Source: Planctomycetota bacterium
GTDB lineage: Bacteria > Planctomycetota > Brocadiia > Brocadiales > Brocadiaceae
Direction: 5' to 3'
DNA: 37,283 bases
Assembly (NCBI GenBank): GCA_023261445.1
Contig: JAHFOX010000013.1
Span: 1 to 37,283, forward strand
The translations under genes and the position numbers were made by a program. Every line of letters begins with the position of its first letter. Position 1 is the first letter of the stretch. The notes beneath the pieces are model-generated. The model was not told the DNA's origin. It was given only the letters and a program-made list of their open reading frames with translations, and did not search any database. Of this stretch, positions 1 to 7,810 are shown piece by piece.

Positions 1-297
1 CCAGAGTAACTTTGCGCTCTTACCTTCCAGAACCTCGCTAGGATAAGGAAAATTATCCACAATAAATTTACTTATTTCTGGTTTACCGGTCGCATTTATT
101 ACAATGTCTGGTTTCTGACCATAAAGTTCCTTGATATCCTCAGCAATAAAGATACTCCATTCTTTTGCAAGATTTAAGCCAGGGGCGTTCTTATCCCTAT
201 CAGTCACACCAACTATTTCTACACTACCGTTGGTGTGAAATATATCGAGAAGTGCGCTCCCACCTTTGCCTGCACCGATTACTGCAATCTTTAGCAT
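1..297 (-). CDS. Rossmann-fold NAD(P)-binding module, N-terminal part of a larger protein (truncated by window edge)
   Basis: Reading leftwards from the ATG at 295-297, 99 codons stay open to the window edge, so only the N-terminus is visible. It begins with a beta strand followed by GAGKGG at residues 8-13, a dinucleotide-binding glycine loop, and has an acidic second-strand region (VGVTDRD) and an INATG segment near residue 68, as in Rossmann folds. A GGAG Shine-Dalgarno lies at 306-309, eight bases before the ATG, which supports this start. From memory, similar modules precede PAS/histidine-kinase or sigma-54 regulator domains in deltaproteobacteria and other anaerobes. That the missing part is a signalling protein is inference; a plain oxidoreductase is the alternative. 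Confidence 0.6.
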   Translation of the reverse strand, partial: MLKIAVIGAGKGGSALLDIFHTNGSVEIVGVTDRDKNAPGLNLAKEWSIFIAEDIKELYGQKPDIVINATGKPEISKFIVDNFPYPSEVLEGKSAKLLW

Positions 298-515
298 GGC
301 GGTATCTCCATCTGATCCATAACCCTACTATTCAAGCTACTCCTGGAATAGAAATAGCTCACCGTCGTGATTATGGCAATAGGTACGAGAGAGCTGCAAA
401 GCGCAAATACGAGTAATCTGCCCTTAAATGATAGGAATGTTCTTATCTTATAAAACCTCTGTATTTTCACCCCATCGCATTGCTCCTTAAATAACTATAG
501 TAAGCCGATATAATT

Positions 516-544
516 AATCCCCCTTTAGCAAAACTAGGGGGATT
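516..544. repeat. Inverted repeat with C-run/G-run arms
   Basis: AATCCCCCT at 516-524 pairs perfectly with AGGGGGATT at 536-544 across an 11-nt loop. A related but imperfect structure lies at 826-858 (TCCCCCCTC with GAGGGGGA). Repeats of this C5/G5 form are scattered in many environmental genomes. Whether these act as terminators or are mobile-repeat remnants cannot be told here. Confidence 0.6.
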
Positions 545-602
545 TGTCAACCTATTTTTGTCGCTCACTCTATACTCCAAGAGGATTTTAAAGAGATTGT
601 TA

Positions 603-642
603 TATGGTATGGTATGGTATGGTATGGTATGGTATGGTATGG
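603..642. repeat. Pentanucleotide microsatellite, 8 x TATGG
   Basis: Eight perfect consecutive copies of TATGG occupy 603-642, with no gene across them. The array is about 305 bp upstream of the Rossmann-domain gene on the minus strand. Perfect pentamer arrays are prone to slippage. Confidence 0.95.
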
Positions 643-905
643 AAAAGTACCCACGATCAACAAACTTGCCACTGCATGGTTTGGGCGGGAAATTGGGCTG
701 TCTATTTGTTCTCATTCGAGATATCCTCCTTGCGGGATTACCGAGGGAATTATAAATGAATTTGTGGTAAAAGGAAAGGGAATTCCAAGAAACAAGAGGA
801 ATTAAAATAGATATCTTCCCACGCGTCCCCCCTCCGGAAAAGTATGATAAGAGGGGGATTTTATGCGCTGCGTTTATAGCTTTCAGAGCCGGGCAAATAA
901 CCATT

Positions 906-2963
906 TTATTCCTTTTTCGCATTTGCAGCGTGAGCGGCGTGCGACTGGGCAATTATAGGCTGCATGAGGTGGGCTGGCACGATATCGTAGTGCGAAAATT
1001 CCATAGTAAATGAGCCCTGCCCACCCGTCATAGACTTAAGTTCGGTTTCATAGTTGGCTATTGATGACATGGGAATGGTTGCCCGCACGATCTGTAAATC
1101 CCCCATAGTATCCATCCCTTTGATGTGCCCACGATGGCTGGAAAGGTTTCCTGTAATCTCACCCATAAATTTCGTGGGAATCGTAACCTCGATGTTTACG
1201 ATTGGCTCAAGAAGTACTGGTTTGGCGTGATTGAAGGCGTCTTGGAAGGCATGAGAGGCAGCTATCTTAAAAGACGCCTCGGAAGAGTCAACATCATGAT
1301 AAGAACCGTAATGCAATCGCACACGCAGGTCAACGATGGGATGTCCAATCAATATGCCTTTGTCCAGCACCTCCCGAAGCCCCTTTTCAACGGCTGGAAT
1401 ATATTGACGCGGAATGGTACCGCCCACTATCTCATCTACAAACTCAAAACCGGTCCCTCTGGCCAGAGGTTCAATCTTAATATGTACTTCTCCATATTGT
1501 CCGTGACCACCCGATTGTTTTTTGTGCTTATATTGCGCCTGCGATTTGGTTGTAATGGTTTCTTTGTATGGAATTTTTGGGATATGGGTTTCCACTTCAA
1601 TTCCGAAGCGGCGTTTCAAACGGCTGATTATTACCTGTAAATGGAGGTTGCTGATGCCGGTAATAACCAATTCATTTGTAAGTGTATCATGTGAAACCTT
1701 GAAGGTTTTGTCCTCTTCGGTAAGTTTATGGAGACATTCACTAATCTTTTTTTCCGCTCCCTTACTTTTGGGTATCACCGCCAGCGAAGACATTGGAACT
1801 GGAAATTTAATATCCGGAAGTTTTACAGGATGTTTAGGATCGCAGATTGTGTCGGAGATGTGGATATCCTCTACTTTAGAAACAGCAATAATATCTCCGG
1901 GAATTGCTTGTGAAACTGGCTGTTGTTCCTTTCCAAATACCCTGTAAATATGCCCAATCTTATTTGTTTTTTTGCTTGTCGCATTATAAAACGATAATTC
2001 TCCATCAAGCTTCCCAGAAACAACTCTAAAATAGCTTAACTTGCCAACAAATGGATCTATTACCGACTTAAATACAACGGCGCTAAAAGGGGCGTCTTTT
2101 GAAGCTTCTAAGGCAATTTCCTGATTTTTTTGCAGGTCAACACCTGTTCTCTTAATTCCTTCCAACGGAGATGGCGAAAAGTTTACTACAACATCCAATA
2201 CATCTTCAATTCCTAAGCCTTTTTTATTAGAACAACAGAGGATAGGCACAATATTTCCACCTACAATAGCCTTAATGAAACATGACTGTAAGGAAGCCTT
2301 GTCTATCTGTTTGCCATCGAGATATTTTTCCATCAACGCATCATCAGCAGAAACGATAGTTTCTAACAAGGAGTCATGCGCTGAAGGTGCATCACCAATA
2401 ACTCCGTCTGGCAGAGAATTTGGTAATTCAAATAAATTAACTACTCCACTGAAATTTTGACCAGTTCCGATAGGTAAGGTTAACGGCACGCATACGTTCC
2501 CGAAAGTATTTTTAATGGACTCAAGCAATGTTTGATAATTAATATTCTCACCGTCAACCTTTGTTACTACAAGTATCTTTCCGAGTCCTCTTTGACAAGC
2601 CAGGTTCCAGAGTTTGCTGGTGTTGACTTGAATGCCGTCTGTGGCTGATATAGTGATGATTGCGGTTTCTGCAGCAATAAGAGAAGTGATTGTGTCTCGG
2701 ATGAAATCAGAGTAGCCGGGCGTGTCAATAATGTTGATTTCGCGTCCTTTCCAATTGCAGTGGAAGAAAGAAGAATCAATCGTATGTTTCTTCTCTTTTG
2801 CATCGGCGTCGTAATCTGCGACCGAAGTGCCATCTTCAACGCTGCCAAGTCGAGTAGTGGCGCCGGCTTTAAAAAGCATGGATTCTACCAGTGAAGTCTT
2901 TCCAGAAGCGCCGTGTCCCAGGAGTACAATGGTCCGAATGTCTTTTGTTTCATACGGAATCAT
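906..2963 (-). CDS. EF-G-like translational GTPase (elongation factor G paralogue)
   Basis: This 685-residue protein has the length and domain order of elongation factor G. The GTPase domain has a P-loop GHGASGKT at 16-23, DTPG at 80-83 and TKVD at 134-137. An EF-G domain II, a domain III/IV region (GGHGQYGEV) and a domain V ending in a GQGSFTMEF-like segment follow. Canonical EF-G has GHIDAGKT and NKxD; the altered P-loop and TKVD place this with the EF-G-like (EF-G-2/FusA2-type) paralogues, whose role is less certain than translocation. The start is the ATG at 2961-2963, preceded by a strong GGAGGT at 2969-2974. It is the last gene of a same-strand run with the his genes, about 120 bp downstream of hisA. 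Family assignment is firm; function as a main translocase is unlikely. Confidence 0.92.
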   Translation of the reverse strand: MIPYETKDIRTIVLLGHGASGKTSLVESMLFKAGATTRLGSVEDGTSVADYDADAKEKKHTIDSSFFHCNWKGREINIIDTPGYSDFIRDTITSLIAAETAIITISATDGIQVNTSKLWNLACQRGLGKILVVTKVDGENINYQTLLESIKNTFGNVCVPLTLPIGTGQNFSGVVNLFELPNSLPDGVIGDAPSAHDSLLETIVSADDALMEKYLDGKQIDKASLQSCFIKAIVGGNIVPILCCSNKKGLGIEDVLDVVVNFSPSPLEGIKRTGVDLQKNQEIALEASKDAPFSAVVFKSVIDPFVGKLSYFRVVSGKLDGELSFYNATSKKTNKIGHIYRVFGKEQQPVSQAIPGDIIAVSKVEDIHISDTICDPKHPVKLPDIKFPVPMSSLAVIPKSKGAEKKISECLHKLTEEDKTFKVSHDTLTNELVITGISNLHLQVIISRLKRRFGIEVETHIPKIPYKETITTKSQAQYKHKKQSGGHGQYGEVHIKIEPLARGTGFEFVDEIVGGTIPRQYIPAVEKGLREVLDKGILIGHPIVDLRVRLHYGSYHDVDSSEASFKIAASHAFQDAFNHAKPVLLEPIVNIEVTIPTKFMGEITGNLSSHRGHIKGMDTMGDLQIVRATIPMSSIANYETELKSMTGGQGSFTMEFSHYDIVPAHLMQPIIAQSHAAHAANAKKE

Positions 2964-3002
2964 AGATTACCTCCAACACAAGTGTTTGTAATTATGAAAT
3001 TT

Positions 3003-3084
3003 AACCACACAGACACTGAGAATGCAGCGAGAAATCTTAACATAAAGTTTTGCGGGTAGTTATTTCTCTGGATTCTCTGTGGTT
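3003..3084. repeat. Imperfect inverted repeat of the CACAGAGA type between hisA and the EF-G-like gene
   Basis: A left arm begins with AACCACACAGACACTGAG at 3003. A right arm, 3062-3084, reads ATTTCTCTGGATTCTC and ends TGTGGTT, so the two ends are imperfect reverse complements. The motif belongs to the 9-nt-word micro-repeat family also seen at 10259, 20118, 26034 and 32340. It fills most of the 122-bp gap downstream of hisA. Confidence 0.55.
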
Positions 3085-3085
3085 T

Positions 3086-3817
3086 TTACTTTTTAGCGCA
3101 TAGTGAATTACATAGTCTTTTTGCCTCTGAAAGTTTAATATGCCCAGTATACAATGCCTTTCCGATAATCATACCCGCAATGGGTAGTTGGCTGAGCGCT
3201 TCGATATTGTTTAGCGAAGAAATGCCTCCTGATGCAATAACAGGGATTTTTACATTCATTAAGAGTTCTTTTAAACTGGAAATATTAGGTCCTTGTAACA
3301 TACCATCCCTTGCTATATCTGTGTAGATTATAGCGCAAGGTGATGACTTTTCTATTTCCATGGCAAAGTCAATAGCTGTCCATTTACATACAGAAGTCCA
3401 GCCGTTTACAGCAACTTTGCCGTTTTTCGCATCAATTCCTATCGCAATTTGACTTTGGAATGTCGCGCAGAGTTCGTTTATCCAAGATGGCGAATCTATT
3501 GCCTTTGTTCCAACAATAACACGGTCTGCACCCAGATCCAATATTTTTTTTACCGACTCGGTTGTTCTCAAACCGCCGCCGAATTCAATGGGAATTTTTA
3601 CTTGTTTGACAATTTGTTCAACAATGTTAAGATTCTTTGGAGTGCCTTCAAAGGCACCATCCAAATCAACTACATGCAAATAATCGGCGCCCTGATCTTC
3701 CCACGACTTAGCCACATCAACAGGGTCATCGGAAAATACCGTTACAGCGTCTTTCTTGCCCTGTGTCAATCTCACACATTTACCACCCTTTAAGTCAATG
3801 GCTGGAATAATGAGCAT
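3086..3817 (-). CDS. hisA: Phosphoribosylformimino-5-aminoimidazole carboxamide ribotide isomerase HisA
   Basis: HisA catalyses the Amadori rearrangement of ProFAR to PRFAR, the fourth step of histidine synthesis in the cytoplasm. The 243-residue (beta/alpha)8 barrel has normal length. The two catalytic aspartates are visible: Asp8 in AIDLKGG and Asp129 in IGIDAKNG. Phosphate-binding loops appear as EFGGGLR near residue 78 and ASGGISS in the C-terminal half, and YTDIARDGM is typical of HisA rather than HisF. It starts two bases after the hisH stop, so the genes are co-transcribed and probably translationally coupled. The product feeds HisH-HisF; hisF is not in the window. Confidence 0.96.
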   Translation of the reverse strand: MLIIPAIDLKGGKCVRLTQGKKDAVTVFSDDPVDVAKSWEDQGADYLHVVDLDGAFEGTPKNLNIVEQIVKQVKIPIEFGGGLRTTESVKKILDLGADRVIVGTKAIDSPSWINELCATFQSQIAIGIDAKNGKVAVNGWTSVCKWTAIDFAMEIEKSSPCAIIYTDIARDGMLQGPNISSLKELLMNVKIPVIASGGISSLNNIEALSQLPIAGMIIGKALYTGHIKLSEAKRLCNSLCAKK

Positions 3818-3819
3818 AA

Positions 3820-4443
3820 TTATAAATTACCAAAGTTTTCGAGCATGGTTAATCCGCACTGCTGACTCTTCTCAGGATGAAACTGCGTAGCAAAGATATT
3901 TTTATGCCATATCATAGAGGTAAAATACGCCCCGTATTCAGTCTCTGTGGCAATAATATCCTTATCCTCCGGACATACATAATATGAATGTACGAAATAC
4001 ATATAGGCATCGTGAGGGACATTTTTCAAGATAGGATTAGCATCCTTGCGGAAAACAATTTGATTCCAGCCCATGTGAGGTATCTTTAATTTCTCTTTTG
4101 TTCCATTCCCAGAAAAATTAAATCGAACCACCTTGCCAGGAATGATGTTTAAACCAGCATGCTCACCATCTTCATAACCTTTTGAAAAAAGTAGCTGTAA
4201 TCCGAGACATATACCCAGAAACGGTCTGCCAGAACTAATAAAATCTACGATTGGTCCTATTAACTTCCTTTGTCTCAATCCATCCATTGCATCGTTGAAG
4301 GCTCCCACACCGGGAAGGACAAGCTTATCTGTGCTTTTAATGTCATCTGGATTATCGGTAACCCTGACGTCAAAGCCAAACCGCTCAAAACCCTTCTCCA
4401 CACTGCGAAGGTTCCCCATACCATAATCCACGATCGCAATCAT
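3820..4443 (-). CDS. hisH: Imidazole glycerol phosphate synthase glutaminase subunit HisH
   Basis: HisH is the class I glutamine amidotransferase that hydrolyses glutamine and channels ammonia to HisF. The 207-residue protein begins MIAIVDYGMGNL, typical of HisH. It carries the nucleophile Cys79 in GICLGLQ, and His189 and Glu191 in QFHPEKS, completing the Cys-His-Glu triad. An oxyanion-strand PGVGAF is at 44-49. The start ATG (4441-4443) lies eight bases after the stop of the OmpA-domain lipoprotein gene. This links amino-acid synthesis genes to envelope genes in one run. No strong Shine-Dalgarno is seen, consistent with translational coupling. Confidence 0.96.
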   Translation of the reverse strand: MIAIVDYGMGNLRSVEKGFERFGFDVRVTDNPDDIKSTDKLVLPGVGAFNDAMDGLRQRKLIGPIVDFISSGRPFLGICLGLQLLFSKGYEDGEHAGLNIIPGKVVRFNFSGNGTKEKLKIPHMGWNQIVFRKDANPILKNVPHDAYMYFVHSYYVCPEDKDIIATETEYGAYFTSMIWHKNIFATQFHPEKSQQCGLTMLENFGNL

Positions 4444-4451
4444 ATTAAATT

Positions 4452-5102
4452 TTATCCGCCGCCCCTTGGCACTATTACAAACTCCACACGTCGGTTTTTA
4501 GCTTTGCCTGTTTTTGATTTGTTATCAGACAAGGGTTGATATTGCCCAAATCCAGCAATGTATACCCTTGTGGGCGAAATACCGCATTCTTCAACCATGT
4601 AGTGAAGAACGGCAGCAGACCTTGCCGCTGATAGTTCCCAGTTTGATTTATATTTGTCCTTTTGCTTGTTAATGGGGTCACTATCCGTATGTCCTTCAAT
4701 CCTGACTATTTCACCAGATGTGGTACTCTTAAGTACGCCAGCTATTTTCTTAAGTACCCCCTTAGATTGAGGGCGTAATGTTGTTTGCCCCGGATCGAAC
4801 AATACTGCACCTGGCATTAACACAGAGACTGCGCCATTTTTTATCCTTACTGTTGCCCCCGTGCCTTTTAATTTAGCCTCTAGTTCCCTTCTTGTATTCT
4901 CAAGCCGATTCAATTCGCTTTCATACCTGCTCGCCTTTGATGATAATTCTGCATTTTCCTGCTGCAGTCCCGATAACTGCTCATTTAACTGCTGATTTTC
5001 CTGCCGTAATTTCTTAAGCTCGCTGCAACCAGTGCCTACAGCCACCATTCCTAATACCCCAAACAAACAAAAACTGCGTACCACACCATAACCCGATAAC
5101 AT
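4452..5102 (-). CDS. OmpA/MotB-domain lipoprotein with coiled-coil N-terminus
   Basis: The 216-residue protein has an N-terminal hydrophobic segment ending in VGTGC (Cys26), a plausible though imperfect lipobox. About 55 residues of heptad-like sequence rich in Gln, Glu and Leu (roughly 28-82, coiled coil) follow, then an OmpA C-terminal peptidoglycan-binding domain (about 95-212). Diagnostic pieces are EGHTDSDP, the NWELSAARS segment and NRRVEFVI near the end. It should anchor the outer membrane to peptidoglycan, as Pal-like proteins do. The start ATG is preceded by a GGAGG Shine-Dalgarno about ten bases upstream. It lies 65 bp downstream of the prepilin peptidase gene and directly upstream of hisH. 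Confidence 0.88.
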   Translation of the reverse strand: MLSGYGVVRSFCLFGVLGMVAVGTGCSELKKLRQENQQLNEQLSGLQQENAELSSKASRYESELNRLENTRRELEAKLKGTGATVRIKNGAVSVLMPGAVLFDPGQTTLRPQSKGVLKKIAGVLKSTTSGEIVRIEGHTDSDPINKQKDKYKSNWELSAARSAAVLHYMVEECGISPTRVYIAGFGQYQPLSDNKSKTGKAKNRRVEFVIVPRGGG

Positions 5103-5167
5103 ACGCCCTTCCCTCCTTTCCAGGTAAAGAGATTTTTGACAAATAAATTGTGTTTTTATATTCTTTT

Positions 5168-6040
5168 TTAGTTGAACCCAGTAAATATTACAATAAAGAA
5201 TTGAATATATAAGTTAACTATCCCTATAAAATAATCTTGCAAGATAATGCACACCAAAGTGGCAAAAGATAAAAATGGTCCGTAAGGAATCATTCGGCTC
5301 TTTTTAAGTATTAACACAGGCACCGCCATTAAGAGCCCAAAGAACGGCGCCACAAAAAAGATTGCCAAAACCAGTTTCCAACCTACGATTCCACCAATCA
5401 TTGCCATGAGCTTAACATCTCCAAAACCCATAGCATCTTTCCTAAACGCCAATTTTCCCAAAATGCCGCAAATAAATATCAGGAATCCGCCAACGAATAT
5501 CCCTAAGATGGATGCAATCAGTGCGTCTAATCGGTAGATTCCTACCAGCGAAAAATTTCTTAATGTATGATGTGCGTCATGCAAAGACGGACATATCACA
5601 CTCAAAACAAGAGCGAGCGGAATGCCCACAAACGTGACCTCATTGGGAATAATAAGTAGTTTGAGGTCTACAAAGGTCACTATTATCAGGGCACAACAGA
5701 GAACAGCATAGCAAATAAAAACACACGGCGATTCATGCCGACACTGTATAAAAACATAGTACAGGTGTACAAACACATATCCAGTTAATAACTCTACAAG
5801 TGGATAACATACAGAAATTTTAGCCTTGCAAGCCCTGCAACGTCCACGCAACAATATATAGCTTAGCAAGGGAATATTATCGTACCACTTTATAGACGTA
5901 TTGCAGTCTGGACAAAACGAACGATGTGCTGCCAGAAATTTTTTCTTTGGGATTCGATAGATACAAACATTCAAGAAACTACCAATCGCCAATCCCATAA
6001 TAAAAAGTACAAACCACGTATTAAAATTAACAGCATCCAA
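5168..6040 (-). CDS. pilD: Type IV prepilin peptidase / N-methyltransferase (A24 family)
   Basis: This integral inner-membrane aspartic protease cleaves and methylates type IV pilin-like or type II secretion pseudopilin precursors. The 290-residue protein begins with a membrane segment containing GSFLNVCIYRIP. It then has the cytoplasmic zinc-binding pairs CPDC (43-46) and CRAC (68-71), found in bifunctional enzymes. The two catalytic aspartates are Asp125 in DLKLLIIPN and Asp208 in MGFGDVKL. The start is uncertain: the annotated TTG (6038-6040) fits the family N-terminus but sits about 22 bases from the only purine-rich Shine-Dalgarno-like stretch (AAGGGGG, about 6062-6068). No substrate pilin gene is in the window. 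Confidence 0.93.
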   Translation of the reverse strand: MDAVNFNTWFVLFIMGLAIGSFLNVCIYRIPKKKFLAAHRSFCPDCNTSIKWYDNIPLLSYILLRGRCRACKAKISVCYPLVELLTGYVFVHLYYVFIQCRHESPCVFICYAVLCCALIIVTFVDLKLLIIPNEVTFVGIPLALVLSVICPSLHDAHHTLRNFSLVGIYRLDALIASILGIFVGGFLIFICGILGKLAFRKDAMGFGDVKLMAMIGGIVGWKLVLAIFFVAPFFGLLMAVPVLILKKSRMIPYGPFLSFATLVCIILQDYFIGIVNLYIQFFIVIFTGFN

Positions 6041-6506
6041 AAAATTTTTCTGGATACCAATCCCCCTTTTGAATAATTGTTATTTCAGGCATAATAAATT
6101 TGTGAAAATCATACTATCAAAGCGTATTGTTAATTTCAAGATTAAAAGGAGTGACAAAAATTTCCATCAACTATTTTTTATATTTACTAAACAATACAAT
6201 AATACTAATTTTCAACTCAGTGAATGATTTACACACAATCGCAATTACATATTGCATTGTTTGTTTCAGCAAGGAACACTTGACAGAAGCTTTAGATTAA
6301 CAAAGTAGTAATAAAAATTTATGTTTATAGCTTTATAATCTAATGAAAACAAATAGGTAAAGTAAAATTTGTTTTATATTTGTATCCCATTCACAAAAGG
6401 GAATAGGTTTTGCTTAAGTATATAGTAGCACCCCTTTTAACCAGTGTTGGTTGGGGTGCGTGAATATATATACACCATTTTATTACCTTTTATGGAGGGA
6501 ATACCC
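6041..6506. other. 466-bp AT-rich divergent intergenic region
   Basis: This gap separates the divergently transcribed prepilin peptidase and the small helical-protein gene, so both promoters should lie here. No gene was found. The only clear structure is the hairpin at 6428-6459 in the presumed leader of the plus-strand gene; the rest is A/T-rich without an obvious repeat. Confidence 0.5.
6428..6459 (+). promoter_or_regulatory. Leader hairpin upstream of the small helical-protein gene
   Basis: GCACCCC (6428-6434) pairs with GGGGTGC (6453-6459) and, inside, AACC (6439-6442) pairs with GGTT (6449-6452). This leaves a four-T bulge and a six-base loop. No U-run follows, so it does not look like a terminator. 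It ends 47 bases before the start codon and may control translation or RNA stability. Its function is not established. Confidence 0.4.
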
Positions 6507-6875
6507 ATGAATAAAGGCGATTTAGAAGGTCTTAAAATAAGACTTACAGAAGGAAGGTCTGCTCTTCTTTCTATGCTTGATGAAAAGGATAAGGCAAAAC
6601 AAGCGGATTGCCATGCAAAGATAAAGAAGGCGACAGCAGAGATAAACATAAACATTCCTAGTATGATAGGAAAAGAGAAAGGCGCGGCGTGCGAGAGTAA
6701 ACTTAATGAATTGCAAGCGGCGTGGGTAATCTTCAGAGATGGAAGAGATAATAATGTTATTCCCGCACTTCTTGCAGGAAGGGTGGATGAAGCAAAGGCA
6801 ATAGGTACGGGCGTTCAAAAAGAGAGATTTGCAAGGGTGATCTCAATTATTGATGGACTTCTGGCGCAGACATAG
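6507..6875 (+). CDS. Small all-helical protein resembling a stand-alone four-helix-bundle sensor module
   Basis: This 122-residue protein has no signal peptide or membrane segment and is predicted nearly all alpha-helical. The second half (AAWVIFRDGRDNNVIPALLAGRVDEAKAI, split by the eye into two helices) resembles the four-helix-bundle ligand-binding domains of methyl-accepting chemotaxis proteins. Those have a similar 'W..FR..RD..VIPAL.AG...EA' helix-turn-helix pattern. Here the module would stand alone without transmembrane helices or a signalling domain. The start is the ATG at 6507-6509 because GGAGGGA at 6494-6500 gives good spacing; a longer upstream open frame lacks such a site. Two cysteines (in ADCHAK and AACESK) could bind a cofactor. 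Function unknown; gene reality is well supported by the Shine-Dalgarno and the following terminator. Confidence 0.8.
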   Translation: MNKGDLEGLKIRLTEGRSALLSMLDEKDKAKQADCHAKIKKATAEININIPSMIGKEKGAACESKLNELQAAWVIFRDGRDNNVIPALLAGRVDEAKAIGTGVQKERFARVISIIDGLLAQT

Positions 6876-6881
6876 CTGGTT

Positions 6882-6927
6882 AATACAGCAGGATGAGTCA
6901 AGAGCCGCAGATACATCCTGCTGTATT
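6882..6927 (+). terminator. Strong terminator hairpin after the small helical-protein gene
   Basis: A perfect 14-bp stem pairs AATACAGCAGGATG (6882-6895) with CATCCTGCTGTATT (6914-6927), with an 18-nt loop. It starts seven bases after the stop codon and is followed by TTCCCCTTT, a weak U-tract. It probably ends or stabilises the transcript. Confidence 0.7.
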
Positions 6928-7287
6928 TCCCCTTTATGCAAATTAGACGGATGTACTACCATCTTTGAAATTCATAAATGTTAAGTTAGGTGCCAATACT
7001 TTCTTTTATTCCCCATTAAGAAAGAGAGACTGGGGGGTCTCACAGACTTCTTATATTCCATTTCCTGTACATTAAGAATTAATAGGTTATTCACATCATT
7101 CACTATTTTGCACTCAACCTTTGTCTTGCTTTTATAAGCTTACCTAAAACTGTTTTGTACTCTGCATAACAAGATATTTCTTGCCCCTATTCACCTTAGA
7201 AAGTAAAATAGTACTTTACAAACCACAGACAACCGCCCTGTTAGGCTGTTGCTTCAAAGGTCTGCTGCTTTGAAAAAGAGTATAGAT
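6928..7287. other. Gene-free stretch upstream of arfB
   Basis: No gene was recognised. Near the downstream end a perfect 7-bp hairpin pairs TTCAAAG (7253-7259) with CTTTGAA (7268-7274). Its 3' arm touches the purine-rich AAAAAGAG presumed ribosome binding site of arfB, so it could limit arfB translation. The rest is AT-rich without visible repeats. Confidence 0.45.
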
Positions 7288-7713
7288 ATGATTCACATTA
7301 AACATAACATCGCACTTAACGAAGGTGAGATCCAATATGAATTCATCCGCTCACCAGGACCCGGCGGACAAAACGTCAACAAGGTTGCTACAGCAGTACA
7401 ACTTTACTTCGGTGTGAGCAAGTCCGCCTCTCTGCCCGACGACGTTCGTAAACGCTTGATTCATCTGGCAGGTAGTCGAATTACCAAAGACGGCGTATTG
7501 ATTATTCATGCCCGCCGGCTCAGAACACAGGAACAAAATCGTCAGGATGCATTACATCGTCTAATCGAGTTAATCCGCAAAGCGGCCGAAAAGCCCAAAC
7601 CGCGCAGTAAAACAAAGCCGACAATTTCATCGAAAAGGCGCAGGCTAAAGGCAAAGCACTACCGCAGCGCAACCAAAAATATGCGACGCATTGTCCTCCC
7701 TCATGAAGAATAG
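7288..7713 (+). CDS. arfB: Alternative ribosome-rescue factor ArfB (YaeJ), peptidyl-tRNA hydrolase
   Basis: ArfB enters stalled ribosomes lacking a stop codon and hydrolyses peptidyl-tRNA. The 141-residue protein has the release-factor GGQ motif at 26-28 within SPGPGGQNVNKV. It then has the compact catalytic domain (VQLYF, DGVLIIHARRLRTQEQNRQDA) and a lysine/arginine-rich tail from about residue 103, which in E. coli ArfB threads the empty mRNA channel. The ATG at 7288 is preferred over an upstream in-frame TTG because alignment to E. coli ArfB begins at MIHIKHNIAL and AAAAAGAG precedes it. It is a single gene with no operon partner. Confidence 0.93.
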   Translation: MIHIKHNIALNEGEIQYEFIRSPGPGGQNVNKVATAVQLYFGVSKSASLPDDVRKRLIHLAGSRITKDGVLIIHARRLRTQEQNRQDALHRLIELIRKAAEKPKPRSKTKPTISSKRRRLKAKHYRSATKNMRRIVLPHEE

Positions 7714-7810
7714 TGCCTCCTTTTCATATTGCAGATGGCATAGTCCTTTTTGAATAGTCCCCAAATGTTGGAATATAAACAAGCCTTATGTTGCATGTTT
7801 CCATAATATT

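Larger units (their letters stand above)
298..905. other. 608-bp gene-free region with repeats
   Basis: No convincing gene was found. Open frames here translate into low-complexity or repeat-derived peptides. The region holds two short C-run/G-run inverted repeats (516-544 and 826-858) and an eight-copy pentanucleotide array (603-642). It lies upstream of the Rossmann-domain gene and downstream of the EF-G-like gene, so it may contain the promoter of the former, but no clear promoter hexamers stood out. Confidence 0.6.

Noticed and set aside
467-952. 161-residue open frame on the minus strand
   Set aside because: It spans the TATGG array and a C/G-run repeat, overlaps the EF-G-like gene end and encodes low-complexity, non-protein-like sequence.
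1125-1640. 171-residue open frame on the plus strand
   Set aside because: It lies antisense inside the clearly conserved EF-G-like gene and has no recognisable domain.
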